A DNA stretch of 9,628 nt from Anaerolineae bacterium (GTDB lineage Bacteria; Chloroflexota; Anaerolineae; Anaerolineales; Villigracilaceae), in contig RFJH01000096.1 of NCBI GenBank assembly GCA_003694975.1, positions 1 to 9,628 of the forward strand, in the 5' to 3' direction. How positions within the stretch are numbered: the first letter of the stretch is position 1; every line of letters begins with the position of its first letter. The notes beneath the pieces are model-generated. The model made no database searches, was not told the DNA's origin, and saw nothing but the letters and a program-made list of their open reading frames with translations. The position numbers were made by a program, and so were the translations under genes. This document shows positions 1 to 6,804 of the stretch, in pieces.

Positions 1-1782
1 GACGCGCTGTGCGATGATGCGCAGGCTCTCTTCCCAGAACTTCTTCTCACGGATGTTGATGCCAAAGCGGGCGGCGAGGTCGGCGGCTTTCGCCTCGCCG
101 GTGCTGGCGAGGAGGGTTTTGTACTCCTCCACGAAATCCGGGCCGCGTTGCCGGTAGATGGCGTAGAGACCGGTGCCGAAGAGCAGGCCGAAGGCATAGG
201 GGAAGTTGTAGAACGAGAGGCCGGGGTAATAGTAGTGCGGCTTCCAGGTCCACATGTATTTGTGAAGGTAACGCTCGTCCAGGCCGTCGCCGTAGGTGGC
301 TTTCTGAGCGTTTTCCATAATCTCACAAAGTTCGTCGGCAGAGAGTTCGGCGCGCTCACGGCGCTCAAAGACCTCTTTCTCGAAGAGGAAGCGCGAGTAG
401 ATATCCACGATGACCTGGGCGCTATCGCTGAGGGATTTCTCCAGGATGGCGAGTTCCTCCTCCGGGCCGGAGGCCTGGGCGAGGGCGGCCTCGAAGGTGA
501 TGGTCTCGCACATGATGGAGGTGGTCTCGGCGAGGGTCATCGGGGTATCGCGCTGGAGGATGGTCTTTCCGGCCTGGTAGGCGCACTCGTTGTGGTAGGC
601 ATGTCCCAGTTCGTGGGCGATGGTGAAGACTTGGTCGAGAGAGCCATCGAAGTTGCACAGAATGCGTGATTCTTTCACACCGGGGACCTCCATGCAGAAG
701 GCTCCGCCGCGCTTGCCGTCGCGCTGCTCGGCATCAATCCAGCGATGATCAAAAGCGCGTTGAGCGAAAGCGGCCAGGTCGGGGGAGAAGTTTCCGAAGT
801 GTTCGACGATGAACGCGCGCGCTTCGTCGAAGGTAAAGGTGCGCTCACTTTTGCCGAGAGGGGCGAAGAGGTTCCACCAGGGGAGTTTCTCCTGACCCAG
901 TTTGCGGGCTTTGGCGCGGAAGTAACGGCGGAACATAGGGAACGAATCGCGCATGGCCTCCAGGAGGGTCTCCAGGGTGGGGCGGTCAATGCGGGCGGCG
1001 TCAATCGCGCTGTGGAGGGCGTCCTCCCGACCGCGACGGCGGTTTAGGGTCACCACAGTGCCCTTGACGCCGTTCATGCAGGCAGCCAGGGTCTCGCGGA
1101 CGGATTCCCAGGCCTGCATCTCGGTCTCGTAGGCGCGGCGGCGGACGTCCTCATCGGGGTGGGAGCGCAGGTTGATCAGGGCCGGCATGGGGAGGCGTTT
1201 CTTCTCGCCGTTCAGTTCGAAATCCACGCTGAGTTGGGATGTGACCGTGCCCTGGAGTTTGCTCCAGGCGTTTGCGCCGCTCAGGTTGAGTTCGGCGGCG
1301 AGGTCTTCCTCTGCCTCGCTCATCAGGTACTTGCTTTGCTCGGCGGCTTCTTGCAACGCGAAGGCGTGCGCGCGGACGCGGTCATCCTGCCGGATCATCT
1401 CCGGTAGGACGGGCGCCAGTTTGCCCACCCAGGCCTGGAAACGGGTGAGGAGTTTCTCCAGACGCACCAATTCCTGCTCAAACTCGGAGAGCAAGCGCCG
1501 TGCGGTGGTGTTATAGGAATCCGTGGTGATGAAGGAGGCCAGATAGGCGCGAATGGTCTCTGTGAGGGTGAGGGTCTCGTTGATACGATCAATGGCATCG
1601 CCGGTGAAGCGCGCCAGCGTGGCAGAGTCGGTCTGGGCGTCGAGATGGGCAAGTTGGGCGGAAAATGCTTCCAGGTCGGTGATGCGCGTGCGTGCCTCGT
1701 CCAGGGCAGACCGGAATTCCCCGGAATCGAGGCCGGGGTAGACGTTGGAAAGGTCCCAGCGGGGAGGGGTGGTATTAGCCAT
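1..1782 (-). CDS. pepF: Oligoendopeptidase F (M3B metallopeptidase), 3' end cut by window edge
   Basis: Cytoplasmic zinc metallopeptidase that cleaves oligopeptides; the family works in peptide turnover. The ATG at 1782 opens 594 codons (MANTTPPRWDLSNVYPGL...) that are still open at base 1. The last visible residues (FWEESLRIIAQRV) look like the family C-terminus, so probably only a few residues are missing from a usual length near 600. The zinc site is intact: HELGH at residues 390-394 (bases 601-615) and the third ligand E419 in LAETTS, 25 residues after the second His, the same spacing as in thimet oligopeptidase. The substrate-side motif PHYYYPGLSFYNFPYAFG begins near H516, as is typical of PepF. 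Residues 1-190 match the helical N-terminal half. The start is supported by GGAG 6 bases upstream. The gene is transcribed away from radA. No frameshift or missing catalytic residue is visible. Family assignment is secure; the exact substrate is unknown. Confidence 0.95.
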   Translation of the reverse strand, partial: MANTTPPRWDLSNVYPGLDSGEFRSALDEARTRITDLEAFSAQLAHLDAQTDSATLARFTGDAIDRINETLTLTETIRAYLASFITTDSYNTTARRLLSEFEQELVRLEKLLTRFQAWVGKLAPVLPEMIRQDDRVRAHAFALQEAAEQSKYLMSEAEEDLAAELNLSGANAWSKLQGTVTSQLSVDFELNGEKKRLPMPALINLRSHPDEDVRRRAYETEMQAWESVRETLAACMNGVKGTVVTLNRRRGREDALHSAIDAARIDRPTLETLLEAMRDSFPMFRRYFRAKARKLGQEKLPWWNLFAPLGKSERTFTFDEARAFIVEHFGNFSPDLAAFAQRAFDHRWIDAEQRDGKRGGAFCMEVPGVKESRILCNFDGSLDQVFTIAHELGHAYHNECAYQAGKTILQRDTPMTLAETTSIMCETITFEAALAQASGPEEELAILEKSLSDSAQVIVDIYSRFLFEKEVFERRERAELSADELCEIMENAQKATYGDGLDERYLHKYMWTWKPHYYYPGLSFYNFPYAFGLLFGTGLYAIYRQRGPDFVEEYKTLLASTGEAKAADLAARFGINIREKKFWEESLRIIAQRV

Positions 1783-1788
1783 CGTATT

Positions 1789-1826
1789 CTCCAATAGGCA
1801 ATGAGTTTGCAATCGTCTCCATTGTA
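1789..1826 (-). promoter_or_regulatory. pepF leader: Shine-Dalgarno GGAG and candidate -10 TACAAT
   Basis: On the minus strand, GGAG (1789-1792) lies 6 bases before the pepF ATG and is a good ribosome binding site. TACAAT (1821-1826) is a plausible -10 box and would give a leader of about 30 bases. I see no convincing -35 at 16-18 bases, so the promoter part is weak. The 92-base region between pepF and radA must hold both divergent promoters. Confidence 0.4.
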
Positions 1827-1862
1827 ACGCAGATGGTCTCATCTTGAGTAACCGACTGCCGG

Positions 1863-1868
1863 TATAAT
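1863..1868 (+). promoter_or_regulatory. radA -10 box, predicted leaderless start
   Basis: A perfect TATAAT ends 6 bases before the radA ATG at 1875. With the -10 hexamer at positions -12 to -7, the transcription start would be the A of the ATG, so the mRNA would have no 5' leader. No Shine-Dalgarno sequence fits in between (ACGCGT). The -35 region is poor: TTGAGT at 1844-1849 is only 13 bases away, and the hexamer at 17 bases is CATCTT. Confidence 0.6.
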
Positions 1869-1874
1869 ACGCGT

Positions 1875-3320
1875 ATGCCGAAAGCACATACCCGCTACGT
1901 CTGTCAGCAGTGTGGACGCGTCTCCGCCAGTTACATGGGCCGCTGTCCACAGTGCGGTGAATACAATTCCATGGTCGAGGAGATCGTCCAGGCCGAGCCG
2001 ACGGGCAGGGGAAGCAAGGGGCAACGCGGCCTGAGCATCTCCTCTACCCCCCATCGCCTGAGTGAGATTGGGGGCGAAGCAGAAGAGCGCATTCCTCTGC
2101 CGATTGGCGAGTTCGCACGCGTTCTGGGAGGAGGGATCGTCCCCGGCTCGATTGTCTTGGTCGGCGGCGACCCGGGCATCGGGAAATCCACCCTGATGTT
2201 GCAAATGGCCATGGTCATGGCCAGTGGGACGGCGAACATCCCCCCGCGCCGCGTGCTCTACGTCTCCGGCGAGGAATCGGGGCGTCAGATCAAGATGCGG
2301 GCGACCCGCCTCCAGGCCGGGGAAGAAAAAACTCATCCTCTGCCGGACGAACTCTACCTGCTCACCGAGACCAACCTCGCAGCCGTTCTGGAACACGTCC
2401 GCCAAGTCGCACCGTCTCTGTTGATCGTCGACTCGATTCAAACGATGTACCTGCCCGAACTGGAATCCTCGGCCGGCTCGGTCTCCCAGGTACGCGAGAC
2501 GGCCTCCCGGTTGCGAGAACTGGCGAAATCCAGCGGCATCGCGGTCTTCATCATCGGCCACGTGACCAAAGAGGGCATCATCGCCGGACCACGCATCCTG
2601 GAGCACATCGTAGACACCGTCCTCTATCTGGAAGGGGACCGTTTTCAGGCCTACCGCCTGCTGCGTTCGGTGAAGAACCGCTTCGGCGCCACGGCGGAGG
2701 TGGGCGTCTTCGAGATGCACGAACACGGCCTGCGCGAGGTGGTCAACCCCTCGGAAGCCTTTCTCGCCGAACGCATGGTCAACGCGCCCGGCTCGGCCAT
2801 CGCGGTGACCATGGAAGGAACACGCCCGCTGCTGGTCGAAGTGCAGGGGTTGACCAGCCCGACCCAATTCGGCAACGCCCGGCGTACGCCAAACGGCGTG
2901 GACTTCAACCGCCTCCTGCTAACTGTGGCCGTGTTGACGCGACGCCTGGGCATGAAACTCGCCGAGCAAGATGTCTTCGTCAACGTAGTGGGTGGGCTGC
3001 AGATAGACGAACCTGCTGCCGACCTGGCGATTGCCGCAGCCATCGTCTCCTCGTTACGTGATACGCCTGTGCGCGCCGACACCGTGCTGATCGGCGAGGT
3101 CGGCCTGGCGGGCGAACTGCGGATGCCCGGTCAAATGGGGATGCGCCTGCGCGAGGCGGCGAAGTTGGGCTTCAAGCGCGCCGTCGTCCCAAAGAGGCTG
3201 CGACGCGGTGAACCCTGGCCGGAGGGAATCGATGTCATCGAGGCGCGCTCGCTACGCCAGGCTCTGGATGCTGCCCTGGCCCCGGCGGTTCCTCGCCCGA
3301 AAGGCCGCAAGGTGGTGTAG
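1875..3320 (+). CDS. radA: DNA repair protein RadA (Sms)
   Basis: RadA is a hexameric DnaB-like ATPase that drives branch migration and D-loop extension during recombination repair and transformation. The 481-residue protein has all the family parts. There is an N-terminal zinc finger with C10, C13, C24 and C27 (YVCQQCG...GRCPQCG). Walker A is GDPGIGKST at about 98-106, followed by a Walker B-type strand (SLLIVDSIQTM). The RadA-specific KNRFG motif is at 267-271. The C-terminal Lon-protease-like domain (about 300-460) shows GVDFNRLLL, VNVVGGLQIDEPAADLA and GEVGLAGELR. Length is slightly above the usual 450-460 because of the linker after the finger and a basic tail. The start is fixed by the zinc finger at residue 10 and by the adjacent -10 box. 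It stands alone here, without the ispD or disA neighbours found in Firmicutes. I see no terminator in the 140 bases downstream. Confidence 0.97.
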   Translation: MPKAHTRYVCQQCGRVSASYMGRCPQCGEYNSMVEEIVQAEPTGRGSKGQRGLSISSTPHRLSEIGGEAEERIPLPIGEFARVLGGGIVPGSIVLVGGDPGIGKSTLMLQMAMVMASGTANIPPRRVLYVSGEESGRQIKMRATRLQAGEEKTHPLPDELYLLTETNLAAVLEHVRQVAPSLLIVDSIQTMYLPELESSAGSVSQVRETASRLRELAKSSGIAVFIIGHVTKEGIIAGPRILEHIVDTVLYLEGDRFQAYRLLRSVKNRFGATAEVGVFEMHEHGLREVVNPSEAFLAERMVNAPGSAIAVTMEGTRPLLVEVQGLTSPTQFGNARRTPNGVDFNRLLLTVAVLTRRLGMKLAEQDVFVNVVGGLQIDEPAADLAIAAAIVSSLRDTPVRADTVLIGEVGLAGELRMPGQMGMRLREAAKLGFKRAVVPKRLRRGEPWPEGIDVIEARSLRQALDAALAPAVPRPKGRKVV

Positions 3321-3460
3321 GCAGGCACGATGGCAACCTCAAGAACGTCGTTTTGTACCCGTGTCCGCGCAGGTCATGGCGCAACAAAATGTCCTGGCGG
3401 GTGGTACATAAAGCAGAGACACCCTCTCGCCCGATAGGAAAACTTTGTCTCGCGAGGTAG

Positions 3461-4459
3461 ATGATGAAAAAACGCATCCCCCCGGCACTGGCATTATGGG
3501 TCATCGCCCCGGTCTTCGGTGAGTTGTTCTCCGGCTCCACCCCTCTCAACGAGTTCATCAATCCCATCGGATTTCTCTTCCTGGCCTTCCTCTACGGCAG
3601 CGGTGCGATTTTGATCCGCGAGGCGGTCGTCCGTTGGGGGAAAGGGTGGAAGAGCCTTTTGCTCCTGGGTTTCGCCTACGGCATCTACGAAGAGGGCCTG
3701 GTGGTGCGCTCCTTCTTCGATCCGGCGTGGCCAGACCTGGGGAGCATGGCGACCTATGGGCGTGTGTGGGGCGTCAACTGGGTGTGGGTTGAACACCTGA
3801 CCATCTACCACGCTCTGATCAGCATCGCCGCCAGCATCACCTTCACCGAAATGCTCTACCCCGAACACCGCACCGACCCCTGGTTGAGCGGGCGTAAATG
3901 GTATCTGGCGAACTGGGCTGCTTTCCTGCTGATGCTCCCCATTGGCAAACTCCTCACTCCTTACGACGCCCCGGACGGGTGGGTGGCTCTCACCTGGCTG
4001 GTCATCCTCGCCCTGGTGGGACTCGCCCGCCTTTTGCCCTCCGCACCGCCCTCCGCTGCAACGAACCGGCGAGACGGACAGGTTCCCCGCCCACGACGCT
4101 TCTTCCTGACCGGTCTCTTCGGCATGTTCCTGCAATTCTTTTTCCTCTACCTGGGCGCGGACGAGGGCCTCTATCCTTTCCCCGTCACCATGCTCCTCCT
4201 GCTCCTCTACGACCTCTTTGTACTCTGGCTCGTCCGGCGTTGGAGCGACAACGGCACCGCCTGGGACGACCGGCACCGCCTGGCGTTGGTCCTCGGTGCG
4301 TTGAGTTTCTTCCTCCTCTTCGCCCCGCCGACCATTGGAGAGCAATACCCCATCGTCTATTTCAGCAATCCGGTTTTCCTGATTTTGCTCTATCTGGCAT
4401 ACCGCAAGGTGCGAACGCGCGTCGAGCGTGAAGTGACCCTCTCTCCCTCTTCTCCATGA
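3461..4459 (+). CDS. Polytopic membrane protein of unknown function
   Basis: I do not recognise a named family. The 332-residue protein has about 9-10 predicted membrane segments, near residues 8-24, 33-53, 65-80, 112-131, 146-165, 172-192, 213-233, 238-260, 272-292 and 298-315. Acidic and polar residues sit in or next to them: GELFSGSTP (20-28), LIREAVVRWG (51-60), YEEGLVVRSFFDP (76-88), WVEHLTIYH (109-117) and TEMLYPE (129-135). I recall similar uncharacterised proteins in Chloroflexota and other phyla but cannot name them. Two ATGs are possible (3461 and 3464); GAGG at 3454-3457 is 3 bases from the first and 6 from the second, so 3464 may be the true start. The stop overlaps the next gene's start as ATGA (4456-4459), so the two are probably co-transcribed and translationally coupled. 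It is too short and lacks the motifs for a lactate permease of the LldP type. Confidence 0.85.
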   Translation: MMKKRIPPALALWVIAPVFGELFSGSTPLNEFINPIGFLFLAFLYGSGAILIREAVVRWGKGWKSLLLLGFAYGIYEEGLVVRSFFDPAWPDLGSMATYGRVWGVNWVWVEHLTIYHALISIAASITFTEMLYPEHRTDPWLSGRKWYLANWAAFLLMLPIGKLLTPYDAPDGWVALTWLVILALVGLARLLPSAPPSAATNRRDGQVPRPRRFFLTGLFGMFLQFFFLYLGADEGLYPFPVTMLLLLLYDLFVLWLVRRWSDNGTAWDDRHRLALVLGALSFFLLFAPPTIGEQYPIVYFSNPVFLILLYLAYRKVRTRVEREVTLSPSSP

Positions 4460-6507
4460 TGTTCTCTCGAACGGCCCCTTTCCGTAGCCGCATCCGTTCC
4501 GCCATCGCCGACCCGAACCTCCAGGCCGCGCTGGATGCCAACGCGGCACGGCGGGCGCGGGCGCGGGAACAGGCGTTTGCCTCCCTCCCGGAACCGCTGG
4601 CGGACTTGCGGGCGCGCGCCCACGCCGTGCGCGCCGAGACCATTGCCCACCTCGACGAGCACCTGGCGCGCTTCCTCGCCCGCGCCGAGGCCAATGGTTT
4701 CATCATCCACCGCGCCCGAGATGCAACCCAGGCACGACACATCGTTCTGGAAATCGTGGAGCAGGCCCGGAAAGAGGTGGGAAAGGATGAGACGCTGGTC
4801 GTCAAGTCCAAATCCATGCTCTCGGAGGAGGTCGGCGTGAATCACGCCCTGGAGGCGGCGGGACATCGGGTGGTGGAGACCGACCTGGGCGAATACATCG
4901 TCCAACTGCGCGGCGAACGCCCCTCGCACATCATCACCCCCGCCGTGCATCTGCGCCGTCAGGACGTGGCGCGCCTCTTCCACGAGAAACTGGGTCTTCC
5001 CTATACCGAAGACGTGGCCGCACTGACCGCCGCAGCGCGCCGCGAACTGCGCGACCTGTTCCTCCGCGCCGATGTGGGCATCTCCGGGGTGAACTTCGGC
5101 GTGGCCGAAAGCGGCTCCCTGTGCCTGCTCACCAACGAGGGCAACGGGCGCATGGTCACCACGCTACCGCCGGTGCACATCGCCCTGATGGGCATGGAGC
5201 GCCTCGTCCCCACGCTGGACGATCTGGCGTTGATGCTCGCCCTCCTGCCGCGCTCGGCGACGGGACAGAAGTTGACCGTCTACACGACGTTGATCCAGGG
5301 GCCGCGCCGTCCCGGCGAGGCGGACGGGCCGCGCGAACGTCATCTGATCCTGGTTGACAACGGTCGTTCTGCGCTGCGCGGTTCGCCGCTGGAAGAAGCG
5401 CTCTATTGCATCCGTTGCGGGGCGTGCCTGAACGCCTGTCCTGTTTTCCGTGAGATCGGTGGACATGCTTACGTCGGCGCGCACGGTGAACCGACGCCGT
5501 ACCCCGGCCCCATCGGCTCGGTGCTCTCCCCGGCCCTGGTCGGTGCGGCGACGTTTGGGCACCTGGCGCAGGCCTCCACTCTGTGTGGCGCGTGCGCCGA
5601 GGCCTGCCCGGTGGCGATTGACCTGCCGCGGCTTCTGTTGCGCGTGCGCTCCGGCACGATGAATCCCACGGCGCACGAGCGCCCCGTCCGTGGCACGGGG
5701 GTGCCTCTCGCCGTGCGAACCGGGCTGCGTCTCTTCGCCTGGGCGGCGACCCACCCGAGGTTCTTCCGCGCCGCGCAGAACGCGCTCACGGCGTTGGGCG
5801 GGTTGCTCGCGCCACGCGCCGCGTGGATGCGCCTTCCGACGTTCACCGGTTGGGGGCTGGGGCGCGATTTTCCCCGCCCGGCGGCGCGTCCGCTGCGGGC
5901 ACCGCAGGTCTCGGCGGAGGAGATGCCCGGGGCAGCGGGACAGGCTCCGGTCGGGGAGCGTTCCGAAGAGGTTCGGGAGGGGGAAGAGCAAGGGGGGGCC
6001 GTCGAACGGTTCGTTGAGGAGGCGCGCGCGTTGGGGGCGTCCGTGGTCCTGTGTTCGGCAGAGAACGTGGCGCAGGAGGTGCTGGCCTTCTTGCAGGCAC
6101 GCGGCGTGAGCGAGGTGGCGGCGTGGAAGGCAGAGCACCTGCCGGCGGGGCTGGCAGAGACGCTGCGCGAGGCGGGCGTCCGGCTGCGCGCGCCCACACC
6201 CGAGGTACGCGTGGGGCTGACGGGTGCTCTGGGCGCGGTGGCCGAGACGGGGACGGTCATTATTCCCTCCGGGCCCGGTCGTCCGCAGAGGGCATCTCTG
6301 TTGCCGGAAGTGCATCTGGCCGTGGTGCGTGCGGCGGACGTGTTCCCCGATTTGCGGAGCGCGTTGCGAGCGCTGCCGTGGCGAGAAGCGGCGATGACAA
6401 CGCTGGTGAGCGGCCCTTCGCGCACGGCGGATATCGAGATGACGCTCACCATCGGTGTGCACGGGCCGGGAGAAGTGGTGATTTTTCTGGCAAGCGTTGA
6501 CAAATGA
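4456..6507 (+). CDS. lutB-lutC: LutB-LutC fusion, LUD-domain iron-sulfur protein for lactate oxidation
   Basis: LutABC-type proteins oxidise L-lactate to pyruvate in the cytoplasm, passing electrons through iron-sulfur clusters. Residues 1-470 match LutB: a LUD domain (about 60-300, with GVNFGVAESGSLCLLTNEG), a CxxCxxCxxxC cluster site at C318, C321, C324 and C328, then a second site with C377, C380 and C384 (STLCGACAEACP; S374 sits where a fourth Cys might be, a substitution I recall in other LutB proteins), ending in TFTGWGLGRDFPRP. A 40-50-residue charged, low-complexity linker follows. Residues about 510-683 match LutC: GALGAVAETGT (590-600) and SGPSRTADIE (652-661). A normal LutB of about 470 plus LutC of about 220 residues accounts for the 683. 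The ATG overlaps the upstream stop and is followed at once by a second ATG (4459). No Shine-Dalgarno is visible (CCCTCTTCTCC), so coupling to the upstream gene is likely. No lutA is in the window. Confidence 0.9.
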   Translation: MMFSRTAPFRSRIRSAIADPNLQAALDANAARRARAREQAFASLPEPLADLRARAHAVRAETIAHLDEHLARFLARAEANGFIIHRARDATQARHIVLEIVEQARKEVGKDETLVVKSKSMLSEEVGVNHALEAAGHRVVETDLGEYIVQLRGERPSHIITPAVHLRRQDVARLFHEKLGLPYTEDVAALTAAARRELRDLFLRADVGISGVNFGVAESGSLCLLTNEGNGRMVTTLPPVHIALMGMERLVPTLDDLALMLALLPRSATGQKLTVYTTLIQGPRRPGEADGPRERHLILVDNGRSALRGSPLEEALYCIRCGACLNACPVFREIGGHAYVGAHGEPTPYPGPIGSVLSPALVGAATFGHLAQASTLCGACAEACPVAIDLPRLLLRVRSGTMNPTAHERPVRGTGVPLAVRTGLRLFAWAATHPRFFRAAQNALTALGGLLAPRAAWMRLPTFTGWGLGRDFPRPAARPLRAPQVSAEEMPGAAGQAPVGERSEEVREGEEQGGAVERFVEEARALGASVVLCSAENVAQEVLAFLQARGVSEVAAWKAEHLPAGLAETLREAGVRLRAPTPEVRVGLTGALGAVAETGTVIIPSGPGRPQRASLLPEVHLAVVRAADVFPDLRSALRALPWREAAMTTLVSGPSRTADIEMTLTIGVHGPGEVVIFLASVDK

Positions 6508-6525
6508 GGGAGGCCATAGTATATT
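6497..6525 (+). promoter_or_regulatory. Sigma-70-type promoter of the tRNA gene
   Basis: Perfect -35 TTGACA (6497-6502), a 17-base spacer, and -10 TATATT (6520-6525). The predicted start at about 6532 is 4 bases before the tRNA. The -35 box lies inside the final codons of the LUD gene (GTT GAC AAA TGA), so coding sequence and promoter overlap. Confidence 0.8.
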
Positions 6526-6535
6526 TTTCCCGCCT

Positions 6536-6608
6536 GGCGAGGTAGCTCAATCGGCAGAGCAGGGGACTCATAAGCCCTTGGTTGTGAGTTCGAGTCTCAC
6601 CCTCGCCA
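6536..6608 (+). tRNA. tRNA with CAU anticodon (elongator Met or Ile2)
   Basis: A complete 73-base cloverleaf. Acceptor stem GGCGAGG (6536-6542) pairs with CCTCGCC (6601-6607), discriminator A6608. D arm GCTC-AATCGGCA-GAGC (6545-6560). Anticodon arm GGGGA-CTCATAA-GCCCT (6562-6578) with anticodon CAT at 6569-6571. Variable loop TGGTT. T arm GTGAG-TTCGAGT-CTCAC (6584-6600). CCA is not encoded (CTG follows the discriminator), so it must be added by nucleotidyltransferase. It is not an initiator: G1-C72 is paired and the anticodon stem lacks the three G-C pairs next to the loop. Elongator Met and TilS-modified Ile2 both carry CAU. The anticodon arm and variable loop (AGGGGACTCATAA, CTTGGT) resemble E. 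coli tRNA-Ile2, but the acceptor stem lacks the C4-G69 and C5-G68 pairs I recall as TilS determinants there, so identity is open. The closing pair A31/G39 is a mismatch. Confidence 0.93.
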
Positions 6609-6612
6609 CTGC

Positions 6613-6618
6613 TTTTTT
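6613..6618 (+). terminator. T-run after the tRNA, possible transcription end
   Basis: Six Ts begin 4 bases after the tRNA discriminator base. There is no separate hairpin; any pausing structure would have to be the tRNA itself. It could end the short tRNA transcript, but the case is weak. Confidence 0.3.
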
Positions 6619-6715
6619 AAGGAGAGGGGGAATTGCGATCTCGGTTTGGTTGCCATCGCCAACGACAAATTACTGCTGTTTTCTTCAGGTGTGAGAGTGA
6701 TATATTTCGCCACGA

Positions 6716-6737
6716 TCAGCATCCTGCATTTCAGCAT
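6716..6737. repeat. Short direct repeat TCAGCAT, spaced 15 bases
   Basis: TCAGCAT occurs at 6716-6722 and 6731-6737, about 1.5 helical turns apart and 33 bases upstream of the -35 box at 6770. It could be a regulator site but is short enough to be chance. Apart from this and the promoter at 6770, I see nothing in the non-coding stretch 6609-6804. Confidence 0.2.
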
Positions 6738-6769
6738 TTCTCCCCCTAGAATCACTCGTCTCAGATGAC

Positions 6770-6798
6770 TTGGCAGGGGCGCCGGAGACGGGTACAAT
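6770..6798 (+). promoter_or_regulatory. Promoter of the 6805 operon, predicted leaderless
   Basis: TTGGCA (6770-6775), a 17-base spacer, and TACAAT (6793-6798), close to the sigma-70 consensus. The -10 box ends 6 bases before the ATG at 6805, so the predicted transcription start is the A of that ATG. The six bases between (GCCATC) hold no Shine-Dalgarno site. This is the same geometry as at radA. Confidence 0.7.
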
Positions 6799-6804
6799 GC
6801 CATC

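Noticed and set aside
148..1047. Plus-strand frames opposite pepF
   Set aside because: Gly/Val/Glu-rich mirror translations; the HELGH zinc site and the full-length PepF frame are on the minus strand.
1839..2867. Long minus-strand reading frame antisense to radA (342 codons)
   Set aside because: It lies wholly opposite an unmistakable radA, has a His/Arg/Gln-rich composition with no domain, and is explained by high GC in the other strand.
3416..3451. Inverted repeat GAGACA / TGTCTC in the radA-3461 gap
   Set aside because: Only 6 bp with a 24-base loop and no extension; expected by chance. I also found no convincing promoter or radA terminator in this 140-base gap.
3494..4549. Minus-strand frame of 351 codons opposite the membrane gene
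   Set aside because: Glu/Gly/Arg-rich low-complexity translation without motifs; it is the mirror of a hydrophobic coding strand.
5164..6503. Two long minus-strand frames (432 and 344 codons) opposite the LUD gene
   Set aside because: Arg/Ala/Pro-rich translations with no domain; the plus strand carries clear LutB and LutC motifs over the same bases.
6497..6694. Small plus-strand frame beginning at the end of the LUD gene
   Set aside because: It runs through the tRNA gene; the peptide is simply the translated tRNA (EVAQSAEQGTH...).
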